This document shows positions 35,701 through 44,441 of a stretch of DNA of 64,000 nucleotides, piece by piece (the first letter of the stretch is position 1; every line of letters begins with the position of its first letter). Made by a program: the position numbers and the translations under genes. The notes beneath the pieces were generated by a model. It made no database searches and was not told the DNA's origin. It worked only from the letters and a program-made list of their open reading frames with translations. Source of the stretch: Bursaphelenchus xylophilus (taxonomy: Eukaryota > Nematoda > Chromadorea > Rhabditida > Aphelenchoididae); NCBI GenBank assembly GCA_904066235.2, contig CAJFCV020000002.1, forward strand, positions 992,001 to 1,056,000, read 5' to 3'.

Positions 35701-38700
35701 CGCGGGACTATCGATGAAATACGATGGATTTCCGAGGAAGACAGAAGATTTATGCATAAAAAACTATTGGATTTGCATGTAAATTGGTTGTATCCGAATA
35801 TAGTCGGTGATATCAACAAGCTGGATCAGTACTATTCGAAAGTTAGTATCGGAAAAGATTACTTTGAAACTACCCAAAATCTGAATTTGGACAACTTCAG
35901 ACATCAAATGGAATATTTGACAAATGCAAATTATTTGGAGGAATTTGAAAATTCACCAAGCAAAATAAATGGTTGGAATAGAGTAAGGATACGGGAGGAT
36001 TTAGTGAATTTTGATTTCAGCCCGAATACAACTCGTTGACAATCCCGCAAGGTCTTGTTGAGCTTGCTGATTTTGATAAGGGCTTCCCGGCTTCGATAAA
36101 CTATGGCAGATTGGGAGTCCAAATTGCAAGAGAGTTGTCGAAAGTCTTTGGTAAGTGAACGTTCTGGCCTTTTGATAAGACGTTGCGTAATGTTTTTACG
36201 ATGTTTCGGCCTTGACAGCTATAATCCTAGCAAAAAATATGGAAAACAAACCAAAAAAAAGATTTCAGGAAACCGTTTGTATTTACTAGGGAAGTACCCC
36301 AAGTGCGACGCTCAGATTTTAATGAAACTTGGCACAAATTTAGAATAATTCTTTCTAAAATATAAGCGAGAATCCTAGCTCGCGCTTTGCAGAAACCACC
36401 GAGATTTTTAGGTCGAAAGTCAACGGAAAATTTATACTTTTTGTCGAATTTCGGCACGAAAAGTTGCATCCCTATTTCTACCATAAAGGTTAACGTTTCC
36501 ACAAAAAAATAATTTTTTGCCGCTCGGAACAAGCAAAGTTATGGCCAAAAAGTGTTTTTCTCACTGACCGCTCTCCGCGTTTATCGAACTCTCTCGGCCG
36601 CAAAAATCGTTCAATATCTCGGCTGCGCCTGCAAAGCGCGAGCTAAAACTTTCATGAATTGATATTTCGTCCATACCCGATGTGTGTGCAAATTTTAACC
36701 AAAATCTGAGCGTCGCACTTGGGGTACTTCCCTCGTTAGTGTGAAAACCAAAAAAAATCAAGAAAGTTATAGAGCCATAGGTCACATAAAAAAAAGTAGG
36801 CCTTTATAATATTTTTTCAGAAAGGCCTTCTCTTCAGTGGGCTCATGCCGTTCGAAACCTGACATTAGTTACCAAAGCCTTTAAAGACAAAATTGATGAG
36901 ATGGAAAAGTGCCTTATCGATCAATATCCCAAAGAAATTGATGTCAGCGATGTCAAAGCTGATAACACAGGTAATTCACAGCCAACTTCTTATACTTTCC
37001 GAAAAACAAGTCATCCCGTATTTTACCTCTACCATTGTTTTTTAAAACGCGTTTTGCCACACTTTGGAGTTTAGCCTAACAGAGGGCGGACATTGTTAAA
37101 ATCGGTATCTCAGAATTTAATCAAAATCGGTCAACTTGATCATCATGGCAGGTAAAATATTCGCTTTCTTTCTTTTTGCCCAAAATTACCGTATGACGGC
37201 ATACTGTAGCATTTTAAAAAAAAGAAGATATGGCCTAATCAAGAAAACGAAGCTTTATTTTAGCACAAATCGAGTTTAGGTGTATGTTTTCGACCATGTA
37301 GAACATTTTTGTAATTATGGCCAAAAGCTCAGAATTACATCTAAGCAATGTTTCGCTTGCGGTAACATACCATTTCGGGCATAAAATTGGCTACTGTAAC
37401 CAGATGCACTTTTAAATACGGTAAAAGGAAACTTCAACCTTCATCCAATAACCCATAAAAATTTCAAAAAAATCAAATATACAACTTTTGAGAAAATGGG
37501 CATTCAATGTCTCATGTACAAGGTCATCTGGGCCCGAAAAAATCTGGCATTCTTGGGATTCCAACGGGATGCACTTTTTCAGAGTTTCTAATACATTCTG
37601 AGGCTGATTAAAGATGATATGGCAAGTTTCAGGAGAAAAAAATATACAACTTTCGAGAAATTGACCAAAATACCTTATTTTAGGTCATCAGAACGTCGAA
37701 AAAGTCTGGCATTCTTGGGATTCCAACGGGATGCACTTTTTCAGAGTTTCTAATACATTCTGAGGCTGATTAAAGATTATATGGCAAGTTTCAGGAGAAA
37801 AAAATATACAACTTTCGAGAAATTGACCAAAATACCTTATTTTAGGTCATCAGAACCCCGAAAAAAACTGGCATTTTTGGGACTCCAGGTTGTAGCACTT
37901 TTTGATAGCCTCTAATACATTATTAGCCTTGTAAACGATGATAATGAAAATTTCAGGCGAAAAAATGCACAACTTTCGAGAAAATGACCAAAAGACCTTA
38001 TTTTAGGTCATCAGAACCCCGAAAAAACTGGCATTCTTGGGATTTGAGGTTGTAGCACTTTTCGATAGCCTCTAATCTTTATTCGGCCTCAGAATGTATT
38101 AGAAACTCTGAAAAAGTGCATCCCGTTGGAATCCCAAGAATGCCAGATTTTTTCGACGTTCTGATGACCTAAAATAAGGTATTTTGGTCAATTTCTCGAA
38201 AGTTGTATATTTTTTCCTCCTGAAACTTGCCATATAATCTTTAGTCAGCCTCAGAATGTTTTAGAAACTCTGAAAAAGTGCATCCCGTTGGAATCCCAAG
38301 AATGCCAGATTTTTTCGGGCCCAGATGACCTTGTACATGAGACATTGAATGCCCATTTTCTCAAAAGTTGTATATTTGATTTTTTTGAAATTTTTATGGG
38401 TTATTGGATGAAGGTTGAAGTTTCTTTTTACCGTATTTAAAAGTGCATCTGGTTACAGTAGCCAATTTTATGCCCGAAATGGTATGTTACCGCAAGCGAA
38501 ACATTGCTTAGATGTAATTCTGAGCTTTTGGCCATAATTACAAAAATGTTCTACATGGTCGAAAACATAAAGTGGTGGTTCGGTCTCACTAAAATACCGC
38601 ACCATATCTGCAGAAAAGGCAACTCTTTTCTCAGAAAGAAAGTTACAGTAATCCACCATATAACGACTATGGGCAAAAAAAATCAAGCGATTGCTCCATA

Positions 38701-39083
38701 CCGATTGGTGATTCGGTTAACCAATTTTGGTTGAATTCTGAGACATCGACTCAACAATGTCCGGGCCAATCTACGATTTGTAGTAAAACGCGTTTTAAAT
38801 CGTTTTAGGTATTCACGTGGCCTATCGAGCTTATAACACTCATAAGCAGTTGAATGGGCCAGACCCGCAACTCCCCGATTTACCGTACTCAAAATACACT
38901 CATGATCAACTCTTCTTCCTGTCATTTGCAACTTCCTACTGTGATTATGGAGAAGAATCTTACAGTCGATTGTCAACGTCCATCAAGAATTTCCCGGCCT
39001 TCAGAAGCGCTTTTAACTGTCCGGTTGACAGTTTGTATACTCCAAAGGACAGATGTAGAGTATGGTTACCGGATGAGAGTTAG
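17747..39083 (+). CDS. Giant five-module M13 (neprilysin-family) metallopeptidase polyprotein, about 3,600 residues
   Basis: Exons: 17747-17957, 17995-18227, 19331-19866, 20259-20709, 21544-21694, 21760-22182, 22815-23078, 23160-23419, 24180-25784, 26082-26342, 26812-27937, 28582-28856, 28936-29305, 29853-30353, 30399-31443, 31908-32376, 32710-32857, 32896-33048, 33594-33878, 33944-34191, 34750-35982, 36021-36150, 36821-36970, 38809-39083. Phases agree at all 23 junctions and the sum is 10,803 nt (3,600 residues plus stop). A type II signal-anchor (about residues 12-30) and a Thr/Ser-rich stalk lead into five ectodomain-type modules: about 71-750, 757-1467, 1468-2216, 2223-2921 and 2923-3595. 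M13 enzymes cut small peptides outside the cell using a zinc held by HExxH and a downstream Glu. Only module 3 has HELTH (2049-2053) and ENIAD (2110-2114). Exon 11 runs from the terminal Val-Trp of module 2 into module 3. The other inter-module introns are only 81, 45 and 65 bp, too short to hold gene boundaries. Single-domain M13 proteins are about 750 residues, so this is about five times longer. Confidence 0.85.
18295..18686. mobile_element. Family-J TIR element with GGCTCC arrays and 8-bp target duplication
   Basis: TIRs CAGAGATTGCCACGG / CCGTGGCAATCTCTG. Just inside each end is a GC-rich array built on GGCTCC/GGAGCC; the centre is AT-rich. Flanks GTTGCAGG (18287-18294) and GTTGCAGA (18687-18694) match at 7 of 8 positions, as for hAT-type elements. 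Located in M13 intron 2. Confidence 0.65.
18868..19074. mobile_element. Family-A palindromic MITE, internally shortened
   Basis: Second element in M13 intron 2. Confidence 0.7.
19133..19290. repeat. Family-L element (TGTCGGGAAAATAGT end)
   Basis: Starts TGTCGGGAAAATAGT, contains CGCGACACAATTC, and ends near a CATTATTTTCTCGGCAGGCT segment that is a diverged complement of the start. Related copies at 44307-44441, 47936-48096 and, split by other DNA, 23463-24104. Third element in M13 intron 2. Confidence 0.5.
19880..20201. mobile_element. Family-B element, 5'-truncated and internally duplicated
   Basis: The right terminus CATTTGGGGCACTTCCC is present, the left is missing, and the segment around GAAAATCTCGGTTGTTTC occurs twice. 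It fills M13 intron 3. Confidence 0.65.
20950..21331. mobile_element. Family-G TIR element, 382 bp
   Basis: Left end TACATGGTAGGCCAAAAAA and right end TTTGGCCCACCCTGTA, TA at both ends. The related larger element at 55788-57091 has the same GGxGxGCCAAAAAAxTGGACA pattern. In M13 intron 4. Confidence 0.6.
22540..22788. mobile_element. Family-A palindromic MITE, full length
   Basis: In M13 intron 6, ending 26 bp before exon 7. Confidence 0.8.
23463..24104. repeat. Family-L ends enclosing family-K tandem repeats
   Basis: TGTCGGGAAAATAATG at the left and TTACTTTCCCGACGG at the right are an L-type terminal pair. Between them at 23686-23850 are about three tandem ~45-bp units of GTGACATGTTATACGATG followed by T-rich DNA, then an inverted unit. 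Fills M13 intron 8. Confidence 0.45.
25818..26070. mobile_element. Family-A palindromic MITE, full length
   Basis: Occupies almost all of the 297-bp M13 intron 9, with only about 33 bp and 11 bp of flanking intron. Confidence 0.8.
26369..26490. mobile_element. Family-A half element
   Basis: Left half only, in M13 intron 10, followed within 45 bp by a second copy. Confidence 0.65.
26532..26756. mobile_element. Family-A palindromic MITE
   Basis: Second copy in M13 intron 10; TA ends visible. Confidence 0.75.
28178..28423. mobile_element. Family-A palindromic MITE inserted into family-K repeat
   Basis: In M13 intron 11. The flanks (CTCCCCTCTTTGAG left; GTGACATGTTATACGATG units at 28465-28550 right) are family-K sequence as in intron 8, so the K element was there first. 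Confidence 0.75.
29612..29827. mobile_element. Family-A palindromic MITE, left end eroded
   Basis: In M13 intron 13, ending 25 bp before exon 14. Confidence 0.7.
31444..31907. other. Long M13 intron without recognisable repeat
   Basis: Intron 15 (464 bp) is the only M13 intron longer than 100 bp in which I recognise none of the repeat families. Confidence 0.5.
32419..32676. mobile_element. Family-A palindromic MITE, full length
   Basis: In M13 intron 16, TA at both ends. Confidence 0.8.
33116..33570. mobile_element. Family-B element, left end diverged
   Basis: In M13 intron 18. The right end CACTTAGGGTACTTCCC and following TTA are good; the left end has mutated. Confidence 0.7.
34207..34722. 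mobile_element. Broken family-C element carrying a family-D insertion
   Basis: M13 intron 20. Matches the right half and centre of the 16416 element, ending CTTGAAAGACCCTGTA; split at CCCTG by a D element. Confidence 0.7.
34327..34548. mobile_element. Family-D TIR element with 5-bp target duplication CCCTG
   Basis: 222 bp, opposite orientation to the copy at 1294. Duplication CCCTG at 34322-34326 and 34549-34553. The same 14-bp TIRs as the first copy. Confidence 0.8.
36286..36735. mobile_element. Family-B TIR element, full length
   Basis: 450 bp with TTA at 36283-36285 and 36736-36738, in M13 intron 22. It is the best-kept copy in the window. Confidence 0.8.
37085..38765. mobile_element. 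1.68-kb inverted-repeat element in the last M13 intron
   Basis: Arms of roughly 800 bp: left from CGGACATTGTT, right to its complement AACAATGTCCG. The centre (about 37680-38090) carries two tandem ~165-bp units with ACCTTATTTTAGGTCATC, each with an inverted partner. No open frame of transposase type and no clear target duplication. Confidence 0.7.
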
Positions 39084-39147
39084 AGATTTATGCAGCTTGT
39101 TATTGTAGATTATACAGCATTAATATATATTGCTATAAGGAAGTTTG

Positions 39148-39153
39148 AATAAA
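39148..39153 (+). promoter_or_regulatory. Polyadenylation signal AATAAA for the M13 gene
   Basis: AATAAA lies 65 nt after the stop at 39083. No comparable signal followed by a promoter-sized gap occurs between the modules, which fits a single transcript. Confidence 0.5.
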
Positions 39154-39176
39154 TATTACACTGATTTCCTCAAGTC

Positions 39177-39640
39177 GCGGCCGGAACTGGGAGGATTGGG
39201 AGAAAAGACGATTGGAGGACCGAAAAATATTATTTTTCTTTGATCCAAGTGTCGAAATTGGGATAACCGAGGCTGCTGATTTCGAAAATGACATTCATTT
39301 TTTATTTGATTTTTACTTCTTTCCTTGTGTAATACTGTAAAGTCGCAATTTTTTTATTTTTTTCATAAATACTTCTTCAGGAAAACAGTAACCATTAAAA
39401 AATGAGCGTCATTTTCGAAATCAGCACCATCGAAAACCCCTATTAAATCGAGTATTTACAATTAAAAAATAAAAGAATTACTGCTTTACAGTACAACTTA
39501 AGAAAAAAAGTAACAATCAAAAAAATGAATGTCATTTTCAAAATCAGCACCCTCGATTATCCCAATTTCGGCACTTTCATCGAAGAAAAATAATATGTAT
39601 TTAGTTTTCGGTTTCCCCAATCGTCCAACTCCGGCCGCGG
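39177..39640. mobile_element. Family-F inverted repeat
   Basis: Arms start GCGGCCGGAACTGGG and end in the near complement CAACTCCGGCCGCGG; about 464 bp, AT-rich centre. No target duplication identified. Lies after the M13 gene. Confidence 0.55.
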
Positions 39641-39642
39641 CC

Positions 39643-39735
39643 TTTAGTCCAAAAATTTTAAGTCACGTTTGGAGGTGTATGTCGACGCTTTGGAACTGGC
39701 TGAACATGCCATTAACAATGTTGAAGCATGGCTAC
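39643..39735 (+). pseudogene. Orphan helical exon-like fragment
   Basis: After a CTTTAG acceptor-like site an open frame of 30 codons ends in TAA and reads SKNFKSRLEVYVDALELA and onward as an amphipathic helix. No upstream exon was found; the flanking left side is an inverted repeat (39177-39640). It could be the last exon of a lost or unrecognised small gene. Low confidence. Confidence 0.2.
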
Positions 39736-40238
39736 AATAATGTGAGCTATGTACGTTTTTTCCGGTCACCATAGTATACAGGGATGACTATAGTGCCTAT
39801 TACAATATATATAAGTGTAGGCAATAGAGACAATATAATGTAAACTAAACATCCATTCTGTGCTGCCAAAAAACGGTTTGTATTTATGGATTCATTTTCC
39901 ATAGTCTTAATAGACGAACGCTGTGCAAGATTTTTTCCAGAAATCAAACAATATCTGCAAAATTGTACAAAACGAACTTTTCGTCCATTTTTTATGTTAC
40001 AAACTCCAAATAAACACCGAAAACATTTTTTTTAAACTAACTTTATGTGAAATCTCATGCTGTTCAGAAAAAGACAAGAGCTTCTGACGCAAGCCGCTTG
40101 CAGAATCAGCAGCTGCATAAACTCGCTAAAACAACAGGCGGATGTATGATGAACCCGAACAAGTCTCTTTTTGTTCGTCAAAACCAAATTTGGCCCGACT
40201 TTTAGATATGTAGCTGATTAAATAAGTTTTTCAAATTG

Positions 40239-40247
40239 TATAAAAAG
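40239..40247 (+). promoter_or_regulatory. TATA box
   Basis: TATAAAAAG lies 46 nt upstream of the ATG at 40285, a typical distance for a short 5' leader. It is the clearest TATA box in the window and suggests a strongly expressed gene. Confidence 0.5.
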
Positions 40248-40284
40248 TCAGAGGCCCGAGTTGTAAGACATCACATTGGGCACA

Positions 40285-41026
40285 ATGAACTTCAAACTGT
40301 CAGTTCTCTTGGCTTTGGCCGGACTCGTTGTGTTGAGTTTGGCCGATGGCGAGACCAGCCCCAACTTCGAGCAGTCGTTTAACGAGGTGGAGGACAAAAA
40401 GAGTGACGCCAAGGATGCTTTGGAGAAGCTGAAGGGTAAGACTTTTCAGCGGTTGCTTTATGAGAGCAACTCAGAGTTAAACGCTTCAATTTGCTTCAAA
40501 ATTTTCATTGGTATATATTCTATACATGCCATAGAATAGTACCTGCCTATCTTAGCTTGAGCTTTTTTTATTGATCGTGAGATTGGATATTCAGCAATTA
40601 TACAGCACAAAAAATTAGGAGATACCATGATCTTTAGGGCCCTTTTTCTTCATAAAAAAATGCTTGCAATCTCAGAAGATACAATATCCTTTTATTGTCG
40701 TCTTTCAACCCTCTTCTATTCCAGAAAAGAAAGTCAAAATCACCGAAAAGCTGAAGAGCGCCGTCCACCATCTCCAGGCTCACGAACTCGCCGCCATCAA
40801 GGAAGCCTTTCACGGGAACAACACTTCGTTGAGTGGGATCCTCGACGAGATCAAAGCCAAGGTGCCATCCCTGAAGCAACACCTTTCCGAGGACCTGGAC
40901 AAGGCCAAGTCCAAATTTGAAAGCTTGAAGAGCAAACTCGAGGCTCATGCTGACAAGTTCAAGGCCAAGGGAAAGGAAATCTTCGACAAGGTCAAGCAAG
41001 CCCTCAAGAAGGACAGTGACGAGTAA
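40285..41026 (+). CDS. Secreted Lys/Glu-rich all-helical protein, 150 residues
   Basis: Exons 40285-40435 and 40725-41026 join in phase 1. A signal peptide (MNFKLSVLLALAGLVVLSLA) is followed by continuous amphipathic helices dense in Lys, Glu, Ala and Leu, with no Cys. This composition recalls nematode secreted lipid-binding helical proteins such as FAR or SXP/RAL-2, but I see no diagnostic motif of either, so the family is open. A strong TATA box precedes it and GC content and codon use are higher than in neighbouring genes (many AAG, CTC, GCC codons), which fits high expression. Confidence 0.75.
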
Positions 41027-41175
41027 ATCCTAGTCAATACCCTCTTTTCGAGGCAGATTACGTCTTTTTCTATTATTGCATAAGCATAACATTTGTGGTC
41101 GTGAGTGGTTTTTGTCGTAAATAAGATACTGTATACCTTATAGGTCAGAGATATGATACTTGTCAAAAAATCCTA

Positions 41176-41425
41176 CATTCAGTGAGGGCCTGATCCATTG
41201 GCAAAAAACGTATAATTTTGCATCCGGCAAGTATCAAAATTGTGGCAAAATACCTCCCATTGCAATAAAAAAACTCCGTTTTGAAATGCGCGCCCTTTCC
41301 TCACAAAAAGAGCTTTTGAAACCGAAGTTTTTTCACTTTGAGAGGGAGGTATTTTGCTGCATTTTTGATACTTTCCGGATCCAAAACTGTGCATTTTTTG
41401 TCATTGGATCATGTCCGCCACTATA
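41176..41425. mobile_element. Family-A palindromic MITE, diverged
   Basis: Both ends recognisable, between the converging genes at 40285 and 41539. Confidence 0.7.
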
Positions 41426-41538
41426 GAGCCTGTATTTTTCTTAAAATGGACGTTCAAACATTGCGAGTACCCCTGTAGATCTTTTAAATTATGTTTATTT
41501 TAGGCTTTAGCAACAAAGTTTACTGCAGAGAAAAAATC

Positions 41539-42782
41539 TTAACAATATTTCAAGTCTTTGCACAGGTCCTTGGCCATCTTTTCCCCGGCTTTCTCAGCGC
41601 TCAACGCTTTCTCTTGGTATGGCTTCACAGAATTTGGATCCATCTTGAACTTCTCACATTTTTGAACTACTGAAAACCTCTTTAACTTAAGGCTATTTTT
41701 TTCAATTTTTTTTCAAGTTTGATTACAACCTACATGGCTCCATGATTTTCAGCTTCTCCTCCATTGTTTTTGCGCCTTTGACCATCTTGGCCAGTCTTCC
41801 ATTTTTATCGCTTCGATCTCCAAACAGCGCTTTGTCACAGATGCCCTGAAAGTAATCTTCAAAGATTGACATGGCAATTATCATCAAACATACGCCCACA
41901 ATGTCTTTTTGACATCATGGAAGGGGTAAAATACGGGCTGGGTTGCCGTTACAAAATTTTTAAAAAACAAACGGCTCTAATTTTACAAAACACGCTTATT
42001 ATAATTTTTTTTGCAAAAGTCAGGAAAATTGAGAGCAAAAAATCTGAATAAAGAAGCGGAAAAGTCCGATTTATACGATTTAAAATTTTGTAATGGAACG
42101 TACATGTATGATGTTGTAAATTTCTGAGCTAACTCTCGATTTCCCAGTCGGTGCGACCAGAAAATTCCATGATTTTTGTGAGCTAGACTTCGAGAAATAA
42201 GTAATAGAAGCTTTGGTGAAAAAAATCTTACGAGGAAAGTATTGTACTTCTATGGGGTATGGAGTTACAAGTCGAAAAAAATCGTAAAATTTTTCTGATT
42301 CAGAATACGTAAAAGTTAGCTGCTTAATTTTGGTTTGTCAGGGTGAAAAAACCTCAGAACTTTTCTCGCAACACCACACAAATTCCCATTTTTACATTCG
42401 AACTACTAATTAAGGTGTGGTATTAATCAAATTTGGTATTTTAAGGCTTGTCAAGGTGCCAGGGTTCACTTTAGCTCGAAACAACTCCATACCCCATAGA
42501 AGCGCTTTCCTTGTTAAATTCTTGGTTTCTTTTCACAAAATTTAAAGCCAAATCAGTTTACACAGCCTATTATAGACTGTACTCAGGCGCATCTGACAAC
42601 TTTATTTTCCTTTGTTATTACTTGAAACTTACATAAAGTGCATTTCCATCCAGATTACTCATTCCATGGCTTTTGAAGCCCTCCACTGCGTCATTCTTAC
42701 ATTGCTTGCAATAGCTACTACTGAACAGTCCACAATCCACAATTTCTAGGGCCAAAAAGAGCAGAAACACTTTGTAAATCAT
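41539..42782 (-). CDS. Small secreted six-cysteine protein, possibly saposin-like
   Basis: Exons 42782-42633, 41845-41734 and 41669-41539; phases 0 and 1 agree. It has 130 residues. A signal peptide (MIYKVFLLFLALEIVDC) is followed by CKQC, then single Cys in GIC and QKC, then CKDLKYC at the end. The order C-x2-C, C, C, C-x5-C resembles the six-Cys pattern of saposin-like proteins, which bind lipids or permeabilise membranes, but the spacing between the third and fourth Cys (38) is longer than usual. The first intron contains a TTA-flanked TIR element (42231-42513). Assignment to the saposin fold is tentative. Confidence 0.6.
42231..42513. mobile_element. Family-M TIR element with TTA target duplication
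   Basis: TIRs CGAGGAAAGTATTGTACTT (left) and the complement of CAAGGAAAGCGCTTC (right), sharing CTATGGGGTATGGAGTT. TTA at 42228-42230 and 42514-42516. The 3-bp duplication is the same as in family B, so probably PIF/Harbinger-type. In intron 1 of the six-Cys gene. Confidence 0.7.
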
Positions 42783-44306
42783 CGCTTATTTTTGAAACCA
42801 CCAAAAACTAATATGAAATTTTGGGAGAGAAGGAAAATAAAAATAATTGATTGATTTGTTTATAAACCCAAAAAAATTAATGTTTACTTTCGTTTTATTT
42901 CAAAATTCATACTTGTATTTTTATGGATGGAAGTTTTTTTTGATGACTAAAGGAACATTACATCCGAATGGGATTAGTGCTTTTTACTTTTAAGGAAGTT
43001 TTGGCGGCGGAAAAACTTTCGGGCGGAGGGAACATGAACAATATTGATGTTCGTGTCGCACGTCTTCTGCTGGGCTCTAAATCTTCTTCACAGGGGCTCA
43101 AGTTTTTTTGTTGTTACATATACGTATAAGGCATGATGATATTACGTTTTTTTTTGATTACAAAAATTTATAGCGGCTTTTTTGGAGAGAGAGAGCCATT
43201 CAGACGTGGGGCTTGGATTTTACCGAAACTTAATGCAAATATAGCATAGTATCTTCTATGATATTACAAAAAATATACGTGAATATTGCAATTTTAGATT
43301 GCACTTTGTAGGAACATCAGAGGCAAAAAAAAATTCTTATGTCAAAAATTTTTCGGGAAAATGAACGTTATCTTGCCAGTTTATGCATAAAAAATGTTTG
43401 CTTACAATTTATTCATAACGGAGGGGCAATGTTTCCATAAAAAAACATTTTTTTCCTAACGAAATTGGAAGAGATATGGCCAATTTGCCTCGTCTCTGTT
43501 CCCAGTCTTCGTATTTCTGACCCTACATATTTAGATTGTTGGATATTTAGGCTGTTTTTGCGTTAGAGCAAAGTAAAGTTCGTAGGTGGGCCAGTGTATT
43601 ACGGACAATGCAGAAAAAAATTTGTAATGTCACTTTGAACACTTCCTTTGTACTAGGCTGTCCAAAAAGTCTTGACATGTTTTCGCACTGTGCTTTTGAT
43701 TGCCCTTTTCAAAAAAATTTTTTAGCACTGTGCGGGATTAAAGCGCACCGTAAATTTTACTCGTTGTCGCGCGACAAGTTGTTCACACGATGGCGCACTG
43801 TGCAGATTTTTCAAGACTTTTTGGCCCGCCTTTTAAACTAAAATTTATAAAAATTCATCCTCAAGTGGTCAATGTTCCTTCTTAAGAGCAACAAAGCACT
43901 TTAAGAACTTTTCTCTCATTTACTATGTGTTTGTTACCCACCGATCTTTGCTTGTTACGTAACAGGGAAGTTTTTTTCACATTTTTTTTCTCTTCCTCGT
44001 TTCTGAACTCTCAAATTCCGGCGATTTACTATTGGGGTAAGAATGTGTTTGGCGCATTTTACGTGACAATAAAAATAATTTTTTAGAGAAACAGCAGATT
44101 TAACAGCAGATGCCTTCAAAGTTAGTTGCAGGATTTTTTGTGACGTTGCAAGCGCTACCGATATTTTTGAACCGGAATTTCTTAAAACTCGGTTTTTTTT
44201 CCCGGATCTCTCGCAAATGTAATCGCTAAGCATTTTGACGGTATCTGCAAAGCGTGAACTAACATTTCTAAGTAAGAAATAACATCTAGGCAAATAGGTA
44301 TCAGTA
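42783..44306. other. Gene-poor stretch with decayed repeats
   Basis: No supported exon. Holds a heavily eroded family-B-like segment (about 43190-43640, right end CACTTTGAACACTTCC), a family-H relative at 43653-43838 with GCACTGTGC in both arms, and otherwise AT-rich DNA. Confidence 0.4.
43653..43838. repeat. Family-H relative, diverged palindrome
   Basis: CTGTCCAAAAAGTCTTGAC at the left and CAAGACTTTTTGGCC at the right with GCACTGTGC in each arm, matching the palindrome at 8757-9031. Confidence 0.5.
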
Positions 44307-44441
44307 TGTCGGGAAAATAGTGAGCGCTCTGTCGCATCGAAAATGCCGCAGAAAAGATTAAATTGTGTTGGAAAATCAAGTTGCTTTCCACTTCAACAAT
44401 GCCATGGGCATAGCGACAAAGCGCCCACTACTTTCCCGACA
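44307..44441. mobile_element. Family-L TIR element, 135 bp
   Basis: Best-preserved L copy: starts TGTCGGGAAAATAGTGAG and ends with CCACTACTTTCCCGACA, so about 27-bp TIRs. No target duplication is obvious. Confidence 0.6.

Larger units (their letters stand above)
33944..39083 (+). other. M13 module 5, zinc site lost (RELSK), C-terminal
   Basis: Exons 20-24. The entry motif DPCNDFYKYTCG is well kept. HExxH is replaced by RELSK (36129-36143, residues 3453-3457): the catalytic Glu remains but both His are basic residues. ENIAD reads DVKAD. The end CRVW is intact and the protein stops five residues later. The fold is well conserved (NYG before the motif, GIHVAYRAY after it), so this looks like a pseudo-enzyme module rather than decay. 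Confidence 0.8.

Noticed and set aside
17747..39083. Five separate tandem M13 genes
   Set aside because: One exon spans the end of module 2 and the start of module 3, the other junction introns are 45-81 bp, only the first module has a membrane anchor, and only the last is followed by a stop and AATAAA.
40285..41026. FAR or SXP/RAL-2 family assignment
   Set aside because: Only helical, Lys/Glu-rich composition supports it; no diagnostic motif is visible.
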